From Prunella strophiata (taxonomy: Eukaryota > Chordata > Aves > Passeriformes > Prunellidae): 64,000 nucleotides of DNA. Shown here one piece after another: positions 24,765-35,775 of the stretch. The stretch lies in contig JAZBQD010000006.1 of NCBI GenBank assembly GCA_036583965.1, positions 737,621-801,620 of the forward strand. The letters are read 5' to 3'. Position numbers and translations under genes: made by a program. The notes beneath the pieces are model-generated. The model was not told where the DNA came from and made no database searches. It worked only from the letters and a program-made list of their open reading frames with translations. Positions within the stretch are counted from its first letter, which is position 1; every line of letters starts with the position of its first letter.

Positions 24765-25620
24765 GGTGACCATTCTGACACAATGGTCTCCTGTGTTCCA
24801 TTAGGCCTGGCTATGTCATAATGAACACTGAATTCCACAAGCAGTGGCAATGTCCTAGTGGCATGTGGATTCCCTGAGGCCCCACTGTGTTAAACTGACA
24901 GTTTGTCTCATAAGAGTCCTTTGTGTTGCAATGGTCTCCTGTGTTCCATGAGTCAAAGCTTTGTAACTATGGACAGTGGGTTAGAAGAACCCTGACAATG
25001 TCCCACTGGCTCTTGGTTCCATGAGGCCATGAAGGGCCAAAATTGACACTTGGTTCCACACATTCCATTGCTTCACAGTGGTCTCCTGGGTACTGGGAGC
25101 CTGTGCTGTGTCACAATGGAGCCTTGGTGTCTTGAGATTCCATTGTATCACAATGGTCTCGTGTGTTCCATTTGGCCCGGCTGTGTCATAAAGGACACTT
25201 GATTCCATGAGCAGTGGCAATGTCCCAGTGGCATTTGGGTTCCATGAGGCCCTGTTGTGTTAAACTGACAGTTTGTTCCATGACATTCCATTGTGTCACA
25301 GTGGTCTCATGTTCCACAAGGCCCCACTGTGTTGGCAATTGACACTTGGTTCAATGCCATTCCATTTCACCCCAATGGTCTTCCAGATTCAATGAGGCCT
25401 TGCTGTGTCACCCTGGCCCCTCACTTTCATGAGGCATGGCACCATCTCAGTGGCACTTGGGTTCCATAATGCCATGCCATGTTCACAACTGACCCTTGGT
25501 TCCATGAGATTCCATTGCATCACAATGTTCTTCTGGCTTCCATGAGGCCTGACTGTGTCACAACTGACCCTTGGTTCCATGAAATTCCATGAGTCACAAT
25601 AGTCTCCTGGGTTCCTGTCT
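24765..25620 (-). repeat. 75-bp tandem array, inverted arm
   Basis: The same repeat family as 19580-22779 but reverse-complemented: 'ttccatgaggcc', 'ttgtgtcacaatggtctcctg' and 'cttggttccatgag' recur about every 75 bases. About 11 units. Confidence 0.85.
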
Positions 25621-25623
25621 TGG

Positions 25624-26640
25624 TTCAAAAGACAAGTATGTGCCAAATAAGGTGTGAACCTTCCTGTGATAGGCTCATGCCTTACTTCCTTCCAAATTAT
25701 TATAACTTCGAAATTACTGGGCTTTCAAGCAAAGATATAGGAAAAGGAATAACAATTCTTTACTAATAGATATATATATAACAAGACAAACAAACAACAA
25801 CAGCATCAACAACAAAGCCCTCTCCCAGTAGCAGCCCTCTCTCAGGGGGCGCTGTGGCGTGGGCACAGCCGCCTTGCCAACGGCAATGGTGGCTCTGGCG
25901 GCGGCAGGGAGAGAAAAGGGGCTCCTTTTGCCAAACTCATGGGAGCAGCCAGTCTCAGTGCCACTCCAGGGGCAACCTGGACTGTAGCAGGAACCTCAGA
26001 GTGGCAGCTGGAACAGAGGGGAGCAGATCGCTGGGGGCAGTGAATGAAAGCATAGCACTAACCCTGAAGCAGTGGCAGAAGCAGAAGCAGAAGCAGAAGC
26101 AGAAGCAGCGGGGGATCCTGGCAAATGCAGGGTGTTACACTAAAGTGTAGCAAAAACTCCTTAAGCAGTGGCAGAAAACAGCGGGGGCTGGGTGGGAGAT
26201 TTCTCCTTTGCACAGCCCACTGGTGATGGCTGGTCCTGAGGCTGGATCACCATACAAAGGGAGCAGCCTGGTAGGGGATGGGGTGCTTCCAGCTCCCAGG
26301 TCTCAGCACACCACACACCAGCCCTGGGTTCCCAAGTGGCAGAGGGGCAGAGAAGCAAGCTGGCAACCCTAGTCACAGTGCCAAAGGAGAAAAAAAAAAC
26401 AAGAGGAAAAAAGCAAAACACCAAAACTGCAGGGCAACAGGATCTCAAATCAGATGCACTGCGCTGAGTAGCTGCTGAGTCGATCACCCTAACCTGAAGG
26501 AAGAGCAGCCTCTGGCCCCCAGCCCCCACAGGATCCCCGGCTGCCCCTTCACACATTGCAAAGTTCCCAGAGCTGGGGAAGGGGAGGCAGTGACCATTCT
26601 GAACACAAAACAAAAAAATCCCAGAATGGTTATGGGATAT
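25624..26640. mobile_element. ERV LTR/leader-like repeat, copy 1
   Basis: Inserted within the inverted arm of the 75-bp array. Homologous, in the same orientation, to 38817-39670: shared order of 'gggcagccagtc(c/t)cagtgcc', 'agcaggaacctcag', 'gaagcagyggcag', 'gatttctc', 'agtcacagtgccaaagga' and 'cgaacacaaaacaaa'. It contains five copies of 'gcagaa' at 26076-26108 where copy 2 has none, and an internal duplication (26070 and 26165, 'aagcagtggcagaa'). No gene; identity as LTR plus leader is inferred. Confidence 0.55.
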
Positions 26641-26978
26641 GAACCATCCCTGAGACAGTTCCATGAGGCTGCGCTGTGTCACATTGGGCACTGGGTTATA
26701 CCAGCACTGGCAACATCCCAGTGGCACCTGTGTCCCAGGAGGCCCCACTCTGTCAAAGTAGAACTTTGGTTCCATGAGATTCCATGTTGTCACAAGGCTC
26801 TGCTGCATTCCATGAGTCTGTGCTGTGTCACAATGGACACTGAGTTCCATGTGCCCAGGCACTATCCATGTGGCACCTGTGTTCCATGAGGCCCTGCTGT
26901 GTTTGCAGTTGACACTTGGTTCCCCAAGATGTCATTGTGTCACAGTGGTCTCCTGCATGCCATGAGGCCCCACTGTGT
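26640..26978 (-). repeat. 75-bp tandem array, inverted arm, last units
   Basis: About four to five more inverted units ('tttggttccatgagattcc', 'ctgtgtcacaatggacactg'), ending at the LTR that starts at 26979. Confidence 0.8.
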
Positions 26979-26988
26979 TGATGCCTTA

Positions 26989-28987
26989 AGCAGAAGCAGA
27001 AGCAGAAGCAGAAGCAGAAGCAGAAGCAGAAGCAGAAGCAGAAGCAGAAGCAGAAGCAGAAGCAGAAGCAGAAGCAGAAGCAGAAGCAGAAGCAGAAGCA
27101 GAAGCAGAAGCAGAAGCAGAAGCAGAAGCAGAAGCAGAAGCAGAAGCAGAAGCAGAAGCAGAAGCAGAAGCAGAAGCAGAAGCAGAAGCAGAAGCAGAAG
27201 CAGAAGCAGAAGCAGAAGCAGAAGCAGAAGCAGAAGCAGAAGCAGAAGCAGAAGCAGAAGCAGAAGCAGAAGCAGAAGCAGAAGCAGAAGCAGAAGCAGA
27301 AGCAGAAGCAGAAGCAGAAGCAGAAGCAGAAGCAGAAGCAGAAGCAGAAGCAGAAGCAGAAGCAGAAGCAGAAGCAGAAGCAGAAGCAGAAGCAGAAGCA
27401 GAAGCAGAAGCAGAAGCAGAAGCAGAAGCAGAAGCAGAAGCAGAAGCAGAAGCAGAAGCAGAAGCAGAAGCAGAAGCAGAAGCAGAAGCAGAAGCAGAAG
27501 CAGAAGCAGAAGCAGAAGCAGAAGCAGAAGCAGAAGCAGAAGCAGAAGCAGAAGCAGAAGCAGAAGCAGAAGCAGAAGCAGAAGCAGAAGCAGAAGCAGA
27601 AGCAGAAGCAGAAGCAGAAGCAGAAGCAGAAGCAGAAGCAGAAGCAGAAGCAGAAGCAGAAGCAGAAGCAGAAGCAGAAGCAGAAGCAGAAGCAGAAGCA
27701 GAAGCAGAAGCAGAAGCAGAAGCAGAAGCAGAAGCAGAAGCAGAAGCAGAAGCAGAAGCAGAAGCAGAAGCAGAAGCAGAAGCAGAAGCAGAAGCAGAAG
27801 CAGAAGCAGAAGCAGAAGCAGAAGCAGAAGCAGAAGCAGAAGCAGAAGCAGAAGCAGAAGCAGAAGCAGAAGCAGAAGCAGAAGCAGAAGCAGAAGCAGA
27901 AGCAGAAGCAGAAGCAGAAGCAGAAGCAGAAGCAGAAGCAGAAGCAGAAGCAGAAGCAGAAGCAGAAGCAGAAGCAGAAGCAGAAGCAGAAGCAGAAGCA
28001 GAAGCAGAAGCAGAAGCAGAAGCAGAAGCAGAAGCAGAAGCAGAAGCAGAAGCAGAAGCAGAAGCAGAAGCAGAAGCAGAAGCAGAAGCAGAAGCAGAAG
28101 CAGAAGCAGAAGCAGAAGCAGAAGCAGAAGCAGAAGCAGAAGCAGAAGCAGAAGCAGAAGCAGAAGCAGAAGCAGAAGCAGAAGCAGAAGCAGAAGCAGA
28201 AGCAGAAGCAGAAGCAGAAGCAGAAGCAGAAGCAGAAGCAGAAGCAGAAGCAGAAGCAGAAGCAGAAGCAGAAGCAGAAGCAGAAGCAGAAGCAGAAGCA
28301 GAAGCAGAAGCAGAAGCAGAAGCAGAAGCAGAAGCAGAAGCAGAAGCAGAAGCAGAAGCAGAAGCAGAAGCAGAAGCAGAAGCAGAAGCAGAAGCAGAAG
28401 CAGAAGCAGAAGCAGAAGCAGAAGCAGAAGCAGAAGCAGAAGCAGAAGCAGAAGCAGAAGCAGAAGCAGAAGCAGAAGCAGAAGCAGAAGCAGAAGCAGA
28501 AGCAGAAGCAGAAGCAGAAGCAGAAGCAGAAGCAGAAGCAGAAGCAGAAGCAGAAGCAGAAGCAGAAGCAGAAGCAGAAGCAGAAGCAGAAGCAGAAGCA
28601 GAAGCAGAAGCAGAAGCAGAAGCAGAAGCAGAAGCAGAAGCAGAAGCAGAAGCAGAAGCAGAAGCAGAAGCAGAAGCAGAAGCAGAAGCAGAAGCAGAAG
28701 CAGAAGCAGAAGCAGAAGCAGAAGCAGAAGCAGAAGCAGAAGCAGAAGCAGAAGCAGAAGCAGAAGCAGAAGCAGAAGCAGAAGCAGAAGCAGAAGCAGA
28801 AGCAGAAGCAGAAGCAGAAGCAGAAGCAGAAGCAGAAGCAGAAGCAGAAGCAGAAGCAGAAGCAGAAGCAGAAGCAGAAGCAGAAGCAGAAGCAGAAGCA
28901 GAAGCAGAAGCAGAAGCAGAAGCAGAAGCAGAAGCAGAAGCAGAAGCAGAAGCAGAAGCAGAAGCAGAAGCAGAAGCAGAAGCAGAA
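26989..28987. repeat. Perfect AGCAGA hexanucleotide array, ~333 copies
   Basis: 1,999 bases of uninterrupted AGCAGA with no variant that I can see. Plus-strand translation in one frame is an Arg-Ser dipeptide run and minus-strand translation is poly-Leu; both are by-products of a period divisible by 3, not genes. It sits between 'ccttaa' and 'ccttaaaaaac' of the host LTR, where the sister LTR at 33155 has only 'ccttaaaggccttag'. Confidence 0.97.
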
Positions 28988-29111
28988 CCTTAAAAAACAT
29001 AGAAATAAAGCAACACCTTTTGGAGATAATATTTGTATAGGAGGTAATATAAAAGCTGGTCTTTATTGGAGACCTCTGGGGTAGATATGAAAAATGTCCA
29101 CAAAATGCTCA

Positions 29112-29132
29112 CCCCCCCCCCCCCCCCCCCCC
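29112..29132. repeat. Poly-C tract in the LTR
   Basis: 21 consecutive C, at the place where the sister LTR at 33281 reads 'ccaccccaccatgggg'. A second simple-sequence expansion in the same LTR. Confidence 0.95.
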
Positions 29133-29494
29133 ATGGGGTGAATACAGTTTTACAAGTTTAGCAGATTAGCATAATTGACAAAAATCACCAATTAGGAGCG
29201 CAAGTGTTGTTGCAATTCCCTCCTGGGTCTTCTAAACCTTCCCCCCCTCCAACAGGACTGTACTAGTTTTATGAAAATTTGTCCTGAAGAGCTGGCTTTG
29301 ACCTTGGTTTCTAAGGAGAACCCAGATAGCAGAGGGGCTTTGAAATGTGTTTGGTCTTTCTGTGTAGGGAAATAATGAAGCTAAGCTACAGTAACAGACT
29401 ACAAAGTTACAAATGTAGTTCTATAGTCTGCTATTGTAAACGTGTAAAGAATGCAGAGACTATATAAAAGAAAAAAGGCAGAAATTCTGCATCA

Positions 29495-30081
29495 TTCCCC
29501 CTTTTTAGAGACTATGTTGTCTAGTTTAGTCCATATTTAACCACACCATTGTATAATACAGATGTCAACTGTACACTTTTTATTCAGGCCCAGTTCAGTA
29601 AACATTAAGTTAGTGTACTGTAGGTATATTCGAAGTTCAACAAGCCTTTTGAAAGCTACCTGGTGTAGAATTTGAGTTTGCTTTCAAATTTCAACCAAAT
29701 CTTTAATAATTCTTTCACTCTGATCTACATTAGAACAACTACAGTGTTAATAATTCTGTAGCTAGTAGGAAATTGAAAGCTATCTTGTTTTGTAAAACTA
29801 TACCAGAAAAATCATGGACTTTTTCTCGTAAGGCTGAAATTGCATTTGAAGTTTTGCCTTTCAGTGTGTCCAATCATCTTTTTTTGTGATTAAATATTAT
29901 GTGTGGAATTGCAGCCCCAAGAGTACAGGCCTGATCTTTATCTAGGGGCAAACTTACCAGGCCAGATTCTCACATATCCAGTATCACCCTGACAAGCTGT
30001 TCTTATGAAGAGCTTTTGGATACATTTTGGGCTAAATTTACATGCAAATTTTGGGGTCAAACTTGAATCATGGTTGCCAAC
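29495..30081 (-). mobile_element. ERV 3' internal remnant (minus)
   Basis: Lies upstream (minus sense) of the polypurine tract and LTR. Heavily broken; no retroviral motif is secure, so an env identity is only positional. Ends at the target duplication gccaac of the nested LTR. Confidence 0.4.
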
Positions 30082-30733
30082 TGTGGAAACCTAGGGCACC
30101 AGGAATATTTCCCTGTCTGCCCTGGGGGTGCCCTGACCCTCAGGGGAACACTCACTTTGACCCTCATTCATGGAGAAAGTTTCCTAAACTTCAAGATATA
30201 CTAGAATCCACTGAAGTGTGAAGTAGATGGTAGAGAGTAGTGTAGGTGTATCATTTAGGTGGGAAATTTAGGTTTTGGGATTTCAGTATGTTGTGGGTGG
30301 AAGCAGGATGGATGGTGTAATCCTGGGTTTCTTCTTCATGCTGCTTCTTCCTTCTTCATGGGTTTGGGTGGCATCTTGCAATTGGGTGGAAAAATCCGCA
30401 TTGCAGGATTTTGGGGATCAGTTATTGGGTTAAAAGGGGAAATAATCTAGGTGTCAGTTCTTAATTGGATAGTTGAGCTTTAAAAGACCTTGTAACAAGA
30501 GATTATGAGCCCTTTTTGCGGTGCTTTTTCAGTGCACTGAGACTGGTGTGGACAGCATGCAAAACTCTAGATAAGATAACAATAAACAAGAACCTGAAGA
30601 CCAAAAAAATCCAGTGTGTCTCTCTTTTCTGACACAAGACTGCTCCAGAAGGGTCTTTCCAAACAGGGGAGCCCCCTGGGAGGGCCAAGCCTGAGTCCCG
30701 GAAGTCGGGGAATCAGCAACAGGTACCCCAACA
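30082..30733 (+). mobile_element. Solo LTR (plus) with 6-bp target duplication, nested
   Basis: TGTGGAAACC start, CCCCAACA end, flanked by gccaac at 30076-30081 and 30734-30739. 'ggttaaaaggggaa' near 30429, 'gctttaaaagacc' near 30477 and AATAAA near 30583 fit promoter and polyadenylation positions. 652 bp. It is inserted in the opposite orientation into minus-strand ERV sequence, so it is younger than its host. Confidence 0.85.
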
Positions 30734-30860
30734 GCCAACAAAACATAAAGATAACAAGCACAAAAAGAACAATTTAAACCACATCATCATGATTTGTGTC
30801 AGTCTGTTTTCCAGTTGTTTCAGGAGCAGAGATTTCTCTGGATAAATCTGGATAAATTTC

Positions 30861-30906
30861 CCAGACAAATGGATAAATTTGTCTGGATAAATTTTTCCAG
30901 ACAAAT
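30861..30906. repeat. Three alternating palindrome arms (bistable hairpin)
   Basis: ccagacaaat (30861-30870), its exact reverse complement atttgtctgg (30877-30886), and ccagacaaat again (30897-30906). The middle arm can pair with either neighbour (loops of 6 and 10 bases). The surrounding bases repeat 'tggataaat'. Function unknown. Confidence 0.8.
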
Positions 30907-30909
30907 CTC

Positions 30910-31640
30910 TGGAGCTTCTGCAAAGTTAAACTTCAAACAATTAAATTCCTCTGTAAGTTTTCTCCTCATATATGAATTCCTCCTTTGAAGAACATATATA
31001 TATATAATTTTATAGATTATATAGATATGTATAACATATACAATTTGATATAGCCTGCCATGCCATGTTTCATTAGGACTTATGTTGCCTTTTTGCTTTG
31101 GTATCGGAATAAATCACACAAGACTTCATTTTCTTCATGGTAAAAAAGCTTATTCTTTATTCAGGTAACTAGTTTTTTCAACAGTTTTACAGACCTTGTG
31201 TGTGACTCCAATTGGTTAGTAGCTTTCTTGCCAATTAATTTATTGGTTAGTAAGAGGTATTTTACTTGTCCATCCAATCTCTCTACTTTTAAATTGCTTA
31301 CATATTTTCTTCACTGGCTCTCACGGGATAGATTTAAAGTTTATGCAGGTGCTAGTTGTTTTTCACCCAGGAATAAATTGTTAATGAACTGTTCACACCA
31401 GGATTGCTTTCACTTGGGAACTTGCAAAGTGCTAGCTTGACAAGGTCAGCCACTGATCTAACAGAGCAGGCCTGATTTTATGAGGCCTTTTTTTATAATT
31501 TTTCTACCTTACTGCAACACTTTGGTTGTATGTGGATTCTCAGTAAGGCTATGAGTAAGACGTGAACTCATGTCATGGATGTTTCCAACAATTTTATTAA
31601 TCTGTGTTTTGAGGGTTCCAGTCACACATACAGTCTTACC
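30910..31640. other. AT-rich; possible minus-strand LTR traces
   Basis: 'attctttattcagg' near 31152 and 'cggaataaatcac' near 31108 are polyadenylation-like signals on opposite strands. Otherwise AT-rich without a convincing frame. Confidence 0.35.
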
Positions 31641-32650
31641 ACTTATCTGGGGTGTGTAGGGAATTTATAGATCCCAAAAAATTCCCAACATTTGACTAAC
31701 ATTTGACCAACTCCGAAGGAACCCCAAACACTGGAATGATATGATTTAGTAAAATATCCACCACCTCCTTTTGTTGTGTTGGTGCAACAAGGGTAAGCCT
31801 CAGACTGTCCACTAAAGGTGTCAACTAACTCTAATACATATCTGTATCCTTTTTGCATGGTAACTCAGTAGAATTTATTTGCCAGCAATGTCCAGGAGAA
31901 TCCCCTGCCTCTGTTATTTCTAACACAACTCTTTTGCTCAGGTTTGGGTGGGTTCTAGAGAAGATTTCACATTTGTTTGTTACAGACTGTACAGTATCAG
32001 TTATTTCACTTTCTATTACTGCTTTCTTCAGATGTTTCAAAATTTTTCTTGTTCCCCTGTAAGTGTCTTTTATGTTCTTGCTGAGGTGGGACTACAATCT
32101 GTCCCTCTAGTGTAACAGTCCATTCACTTTCCTCGATTTCAACCTTTGTGCCAGAAAACTGATGGTTCTTTTGATCACACTTTGGGGCAAACCTTGACAA
32201 ATTTATTTCCTTCTGTGGCACCACTGTTAACATGCCTTTTCTCGCTTCTTTTACTATTTTATCAGCAAAAAGATTCTCTAATTCAAGAGTTGCTTCCCCA
32301 TTTTGATGAATCTTGCAATGCATAAAGGCTGCTTCTCTAGACTTCTAAATACTCCATAGCAGGGCATGGATCTATTCAGTGTGTTCGATTCCATGACCTT
32401 GAACAGTTGCCAGTCCTCTTTCTTTCCAGATGACTTCACCAACAACATTAAATGCATATTCAGAATTAGTCCATATTTTTATGTTTCCTTCACTCAGTCC
32501 TTGGCCTTTCTTATTCACAGGGATGCAGAAGGTATTTATAAAATTTAATTCAGTAAACCATCTTAAACTATCTGTTATTCTGCACACTTTGCAAAATTCC
32601 AATAGATCCTTCTTAGAAGAGTTTGGCAAATAGAGTGACTGATGAATCAC
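31640..32650 (-). pseudogene. pol: ERV pol remnant: RNase H end and integrase (minus)
   Basis: On the minus strand, 32650-32372 shows the end of RNase H (WTNSEYAFNVVGEVIWKERG), 32323-32006 its tail (HCKIHQNGEA.. LFADKIVKEA), and 31860-31643 the integrase core (YRYVLELVDTFSGQSEAYP). A CTVCNKQ-type piece near 31970 may be the zinc finger's second half. Several stops and frame changes. Relation to copies A and B is only at the family level (class I-like). Confidence 0.75.
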
Positions 32651-32689
32651 CCAGTGTTTTCCTAATTCATATTTTAAAGGTTGGAAGAA

Positions 32690-33148
32690 AGATTTCAGCT
32701 TTCAGCTACAAAAGTGACATCAGCTTCTGGACTCTGCCTCTGCCTTTGCCCACTGTGGCTGTGAACAGTTGGAAAAAGCAATGAAAGGAAAAAAAAAACA
32801 ACCTTGAGAAACAACCCCAAAAGCAAATTCCCTCTCCACACCATGCCGGGACAGAATAAGTGGCCTAACAAACATTACGAATCAGGTGGGATCCTATAAA
32901 ATGTCACAATTTGGTTTCTAAGAACCCAGATTTTCCTGAAAACACACAAATACACAATTTCACACTACCCAACAAAAAGAGCTGCCTTTATGTTACCTCC
33001 TGTGGAGTCCCAGGACCATGGTTCCTCACCCCTCAGGCCACTGCAGGGAAATTCTTAAAAGTTTTCAGCAGGAAAGAATTCCTTGCAAGATGTTTCTGGT
33101 CCAGAGGGAGGCTGCTGGGTCCAGTCTCATCTGAGGTGCCAGAAAAAC
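32690..33148 (-). mobile_element. ERV leader region after 5' LTR (minus)
   Basis: Directly follows the GGCATCA end of the LTR at 33149 on the minus strand. It starts 'gtttttctggcacctcagat', where TGGCACC could be the start of a tRNA primer-binding site. No gag frame is left. Confidence 0.45.
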
Positions 33149-33540
33149 TGATGCCTTAAAGGCCTTAGAAATGGAATAACACCTTTTGGAGATAATATTA
33201 GTATAGGAAGTAATATAAAGGCTGGTTTTTATTGGAGGCTCAAAGGGACAGATATGGAAAATGTCCACAAAATGTCCACCCCACCATGGGGTAAATATAG
33301 TTTTGTAAGTTTAGCAAATTAGCATATTTGACAAAAATAACCAATTAGAAGCACAGGTGGTGAGGCATGACAAAATTCATTGGGAAAAGTCACTCTACCT
33401 GTGACTGGAGACTTCAGGCACACCGAAGAAACAAAGCAACAACAAAACCAAACAATATCCAGGCAATCAAACCAGAAATTAACCAAGAACTGTCCATGTG
33501 TGTTTAGGATAAAAGGAATATGGCCTAAAAGCTTAACAGC
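33149..33540 (-). mobile_element. LTR (minus), sister of 26979-29494
   Basis: Same family and orientation as the hexamer-bearing LTR: 'ccttttggagataatatt', AATAAA as complement of 'tttttattggagg' near 33219, 'atgtccacaaaatgtcca', 'gacaaaaataaccaattag'. The similarity fades after about 33370; the far end may be truncated by the CR1 that starts at 33545. Likely the 5' LTR of the minus-strand provirus. Confidence 0.65.
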
Positions 33541-33544
33541 ACTC

Positions 33545-35775
33545 ACAGAATCATAATCACAAGGCTGGAAGAGACCTTCAAGATCATCGAGTCCAACCTG
33601 TTCCCTGACACCTCAACTAAACCATGGCACTGAGTGCCACATCCAGTCCTTTTTTAAACACATCCAGGGATGGTGACTCCACCACCTGCCCGGGCACACC
33701 ATTCCAGTACTTTATCACTCTTTCCATGAAAACCTTTTTCCTAATATCTAACCTATATTTCCCTTGACACAGATTGAGACTGTGACCTCTCATTCTGTCA
33801 GCTGCTGCCTGGAGAAAGAGGCCAAACCCCCCTGATTACAACTACCCTTCAGGAAGTTGTAGAGAGTGACAAGGTCACCTCTGAGTCTCCTTTTCTCCAG
33901 GCTAAACACCCCCAGCTCCCTCAGTCATTGCTCACAGGGTTTGTGTTCCAAGCCCCTCACCAGCCTCGTTGCTCTCCTCTGGACACGCTCAAGCATCTCA
34001 ACGTCCCTCTTAAACTGCGGGGTCCAGAACTGGACACAGCACTCGAGGTGGGGTCTCACCAGTGCTGAGTACAGGGGGAGAATGACCTCCCTGCTCCTGC
34101 TGGCCTCACTATTCCTGATACAGGCCAGGATGCCATTGGCCTTCTTGGCCACCAGGGCACACTGCTGGCTCATGTTCAGCCGGCTGTTGACCAGTACCCC
34201 CAGGTCCCTTTCTACCTGGGCACTGTCCAGCCACACCGTCCCCAGCCTATAATGCTGCAGGGGGTTATTGTGGCCAAAATGCAGGACTCGGTACTTGGAT
34301 TTATTAAACTTCATCCTGTTAGACTCTGCCCATCCATCCAACCATTCCAGGTCTCTCTACAGAGCCATCCTACCTTCCAACAGATGGACACACGCTCCCA
34401 GCTTAGTGTCATCTGCAAATTTACTAATGAAAGACTCAACCCCTCATCCATGTCATCAATAAAAACATTGAACAGAACTGGCCCCAGCACAGAGCCCTGA
34501 GGGACACCACTGGTGCCTGGCCCCAGCTGGATGCAGCACCATTCACCACCACTCTCTGGGCCCATCCAGCCAGTTCCTAACCCAGCACAGAGTGCTCCTG
34601 TCCAAGCCATGGGCTGCAGCTTTTCCAGGAGTGTGCTGTGGCAGACAGTGTCAAAGGCCTTGCTGAAGTACAAACAGACACATCCACAGCCTTATCTGCA
34701 TCCACCAGTTGGGTCATCTGGTCATAAAAGGAGACCAGGTTGGTCAAACACAAACTACCCCTCCTAAACCCCTAATGGCTGGGTCTGATACCCTGGCCAT
34801 CCTGTAAATCCTGCATGATGACACTCAGTATAAACTGTTCCATAACCTTATCTGGTACTGAGGTTAGGCTGATTGGCCTATAATTACCAGGATCCTCCTT
34901 CCCACCCTTTTTGTGATTGGGTGTCATACTGGCCAGCTTCCAGTCATCTGGAACCTCGCCAGTGAGCCAGGACTGCTGGTAAAGGCTGGAGAGCAGCTTG
35001 GCAAGCTCATCTGCCAGCTCCCTCATCACCCTGGGATGGATCCCATCTGGTACCATGGATTTATGAATATCCAAGCATCTCAGAAGTTCCCTGACTGCCT
35101 CCTCTGGGGTAATGGGGGGATCATTCTGTTCCCTGGCATCATCAACCAACCCGAGAGGACAGCTGTCCTGGGGACAAGCTGTCTTCCCACTAAAGACTGA
35201 GGCAAAGAAGGCGTTAAGCACTTCTGCCTTCTCCTCATCTGCAGTTACTAAGTTCCCGTTCTCATCCAGTAAAGAACAAAGGTTGGTCTTACCCTTCCTT
35301 TTACCACTAATATATTTGTAAAAACATTTTTTATTATCCTTTACAGAAGTTGCCATTTTAAGTTCAAACTGAGCTTTGGCCTCCCTGATTCTTTTCCTAC
35401 ACACTCTAGCAGCCCCCTTAAATACTTCCTGAGAGACCTGACCCTCCTTTCAAAGATATTACATCCTCCTTTTATTCCTAAGTTCTTTCAAAACGTCTTT
35501 GCCCATCCAAGCTGGGCATTTACCTCGTCAACTTATTTTTGAGCACACAGGGACAGTCTGTTCCTGTGCCCTCAAGATGTCTATTTTGGAGCATGCCCAC
35601 CCTTCCTGAACTCCTTTGTTTTTAAGGCCTGCTTCCCAAGGAACTCTCTGAATAAGTCTCCTAAGTAGGCCAAAGTCTGCCCTCTGGAAGTCCAATGTAA
35701 GAGTCTTATTGGTGTTCCTCCTCATTTCACCAAATATCGAGAACTCTATAATTTCATGATCACTGTGCCCCACTC
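33545..35775 (-). mobile_element. CR1 LINE, 5'-truncated, broken (minus)
   Basis: The 3' end 'acagaatcataatcacaagg' (33545) is the CR1 octamer tail and UTR. Pieces of the CR1 ORF2 follow on the minus strand: 35773-35528 (end of endonuclease, GHSDHEIIEFSI), 35404-34772 (KCFYKYISGKRKGK.. DDWKLA.. [14 protein letters not shown]), 34673-34311 ([11 protein letters not shown].. [15 protein letters not shown]) and 34341-33925 (C-terminal thumb, [16 protein letters not shown]). Frames change at least three times and the FADD region is damaged, so it is not active. Confidence 0.92.

Larger units (their letters stand above)
26979..29494 (-). mobile_element. LTR (minus) swollen by a 2-kb hexamer and a poly-C tract
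   Basis: On the minus strand it runs from TGATGCAG (29494) to GGCATCA (26979). The purine tract 'aaaaaggggga' lies just before the start, where a polypurine tract should be. AATAAA is the complement of 'ctttattgg' near 29063. The ends and middle match the LTR at 33149-33400 ('cttttggagataatatt', 'ttattggag', 'atgtccacaaaatg', 'gacaaaaatcaccaatta'). Without the hexamer it would be about 515 bp. Confidence 0.75.

Noticed and set aside
26899..29040. 713-codon plus-strand frame of Arg-Ser repeats and a 686-codon minus-strand poly-Leu frame
   Set aside because: Both are the translation of a pure hexanucleotide array inside an LTR; no promoter, splice or domain context.
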